In this document: one piece after another, positions 39,582 through 40,868 of the stretch | Numbering within the stretch: the first letter of the stretch is position 1 | Layout: each line of letters begins with the position of its first letter | Assembly (NCBI GenBank): GCA_050256135.1 | Contig: JBFWIF010000008.1 | Location: 1-40,868, forward strand | DNA length: 40,868 nt | Direction of reading: 5' to 3' | From: RZYP01 sp050256135 | GTDB lineage: Bacteria > Bacillota > Negativicutes > Acidaminococcales > Acidaminococcaceae | Program-made: the position numbers and the translations under genes | The notes under the pieces: model-generated | Told to the model about the DNA's origin: nothing | The model's database searches: none | The model's input: the letters and a program-made list of their open reading frames with translations, nothing else

Positions 39582-40752
39582 GAAGAAAGTTTTGCAGATC
39601 CCTTACGGCACTAAAGATGTTTTGCCGGGGGAGGCGCGTGTCAAAAGAGAGATAGAAAACAGCATCATTAAGAATTTTATGGCGTGGGGATATGATGAAG
39701 TCGGAACTCCTACCTTTGAATATCTTGACACTTTTGTGGATGAAAGTACAGGACTTTTATCCGATAGCTTTAAATTTTTTGACAGGAATAATCAGGCTTT
39801 AGTACTGCGTAGTGACATGACAAAACCGATTGCCCGTATGGTGTCGACGAGGCTGAATGATGGCAGGCAGATTAAACGTATTTCCTATCTGGCTAATATT
39901 TTCCGTTATGAAGAGACACAAGCTGGACGTCAATGTGAATTCAGCCAGGCTGGCGTCGAATTGATGGGTGCTGCTGAGCCTTCTGCAGATGCGGAAGTAC
40001 TGGCACTTGCTATTTCCTCGCTGCGTGTAGCGGGGTTAAGCGATTTTACAGTAAGTCTTGGACATAGTGATTTTATCACCGGCCTGATGGAAGAAGCTGG
40101 TCTTGATGGGGCACAGTCTGAAGAATTGAAAAAAAGAGTGCTTCAACATAATCTGGTAGGTTTGGAAGCTCTTCTCTCTACTCTGCCCATGACGGAAGAA
40201 CTGAAAGCGGTTTTCCAACGTTTGCTTTTATTGCATGGTGATGAAGCAATGCTTGACGAATTGCAGGAAACTGTGAAAAATGCAAAAAGCAGGCAGGCTT
40301 TGCGTAATTTGTCAGAAATATACCAATTAGCCAAGGAATATGGTGTGGCTGATGTCATTCGTTTCGATTTGAGTCTTATCCGCAGTCTTGATTATTATAC
40401 AGGAATGGTGTTCGAAATATATACTTTTGACATGGGCTTTCCAATATGCGGCGGTGGCAGATATGACAAAATGATGCAGGCTTTTGGCAAGTCTTGCCCG
40501 GCAACTGGCTTTGCTGTTGGTATCGACCGCATTATGCTTGTATTGGCACGTCAGCAAAAGCTGGAAACAAAAACGGAATGGGATTGCTTCATTGCTTGGA
40601 ACTACGGCAAATTGTCACAGGCGATAGCTAAAAGCGTTGAGCTGCGCAAAGCTGGCAAAACAGTAAAGGTGGCAACAACGGCTTTTACAAGAACGGTAGC
40701 AGAAAATGAACGCAAAGCCAATGACTGCAAAGAGTTAATCTTTATTGAATAA
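39574..40752 (+). CDS. hisZ: ATP phosphoribosyltransferase regulatory subunit
   Basis: A 392-residue HisRS paralogue that is the regulatory partner of short-form HisG in the first step of histidine synthesis. PYGTKDVLPGEA starts the class II fold, VLRSDMTKPIARM is motif 2-like, RYEETQAGRQCEFSQAGVELMG and SLDYYTGMVFEIY follow, and GGGRYDKMMQAFG is seen near residue 290. No anticodon-binding domain of full HisRS length is present. ATG 39574 lies inside the yerC end, after AAAGGGG. A GTG that fits a hisG start follows about 100 bp downstream. Confidence 0.93.
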   Translation: MTKKKVLQIPYGTKDVLPGEARVKREIENSIIKNFMAWGYDEVGTPTFEYLDTFVDESTGLLSDSFKFFDRNNQALVLRSDMTKPIARMVSTRLNDGRQIKRISYLANIFRYEETQAGRQCEFSQAGVELMGAAEPSADAEVLALAISSLRVAGLSDFTVSLGHSDFITGLMEEAGLDGAQSEELKKRVLQHNLVGLEALLSTLPMTEELKAVFQRLLLLHGDEAMLDELQETVKNAKSRQALRNLSEIYQLAKEYGVADVIRFDLSLIRSLDYYTGMVFEIYTFDMGFPICGGGRYDKMMQAFGKSCPATGFAVGIDRIMLVLARQQKLETKTEWDCFIAWNYGKLSQAIAKSVELRKAGKTVKVATTAFTRTVAENERKANDCKELIFIE

Positions 40753-40849
40753 GAAGCATCAAGTGCATACAAAATATAGCACAAAAGTTAGATATTAAAA
40801 TGAAATTCGTTACTGTTAAAGAGTTCGAAGATAGAGAAGGGCTGAAGAA

Positions 40850-40868
40850 GTGACGGGCCTGCTGCACA
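40850..40868 (+). CDS. hisG: Probable hisG start (truncated by window)
   Basis: GTG 40850 opens a frame reading VTGLLH to the window end, preceded by GAAGGG about 9 nt upstream. HisG normally begins with a short lead into a LPKGRL motif and regularly follows hisZ, so this is a reasonable first guess; six codons cannot prove it. Confidence 0.45.

Noticed and set aside
40800..40853. 17-codon reading frame ending across the probable hisG start
   Set aside because: It has no ribosome site and no histidine-rich or otherwise meaningful composition; it is more likely chance.
1..40868. CRISPR array, tRNA/rRNA, insertion sequences, prophage or toxin-antitoxin genes
   Set aside because: I looked for regularly spaced repeats, T-loop motifs, transposase-like proteins and paired small genes and found none.

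Overview
The window looks like a chromosomal segment of a diderm Firmicute (Negativicutes), most plausibly a succinate/propionate-metabolising relative of Phascolarctobacterium or Acidaminococcus. This assignment is inference. It rests on Firmicute-type content (SAM-I riboswitch, type III glutamine synthetase, YerC-HisZ, VanZ-like protein) next to a TonB-ExbB-ExbD system that implies an outer membrane, plus anaerobic genes (2-oxoacid:ferredoxin oxidoreductase, succinate-type CoA-transferase, B12-dependent acyl-CoA mutase). I saw no tRNA, rRNA, insertion sequence, phage gene or CRISPR array.

Layout. 1-4400: end of an unknown gene, an alpha/beta hydrolase, a single-cluster ferredoxin, a peroxiredoxin, a VanZ-like protein, a small unknown protein and an AlaX-type editing protein. 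4520-8975: a four-gene, AT-rich surface-glycan operon (GT2 glycosyltransferase, QueC-like PP-loop enzyme, polysaccharide pyruvyl transferase, sugar-transfer ATP-grasp) closed by a terminator. 9035-13376: GtrA, diacylglycerol kinase, LtaS/OpgB-like phosphoglycerol transferase and a PHP phosphoesterase. 13440-14555: a DUF362 ferredoxin-like gene with an in-frame TAA at codon 10. 14624-18667 (minus): a nitrogen module of glnN and an Amt-PII fusion, with a terminator hairpin in the glnN leader. 18782-21437: purC and a gamma-glutamyltransferase-like hydrolase.

21562-27888: a LysR gene divergent from CoA-transferase, acyl-CoA mutase, MmgE/PrpD and, from its own promoter, a hotdog thioesterase. The mutase keeps the carboxylate-binding Tyr/Arg pair and active-site His, but differs at several positions that I recall as constant in known acyl-CoA mutases. 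28893-31009: a cobalamin riboswitch with a recognisable terminator/antiterminator in front of exbB-exbD-tonB. 31061-33780 (minus): korDABC, including a 59-residue ferredoxin subunit. Then come a TetR regulator and an SLC13/DASS carboxylate transporter, a SAM-I-controlled metNIQ operon (minus), and yerC-hisZ with the first codons of a probable hisG.

How the genes may work together: the DASS transporter could import a dicarboxylate, the CoA-transferase activate it and the mutase rearrange it, with cofactor B12 brought in by the riboswitch-controlled TonB system and reducing power handled by Kor and ferredoxins. The two strongest candidates for undescribed biology are the QueC-like/ATP-grasp/pyruvyl-transferase glycan operon and the atypical mutase-MmgE/PrpD operon. 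Most convergent gene pairs are separated by long perfect palindromes acting as bidirectional terminators.
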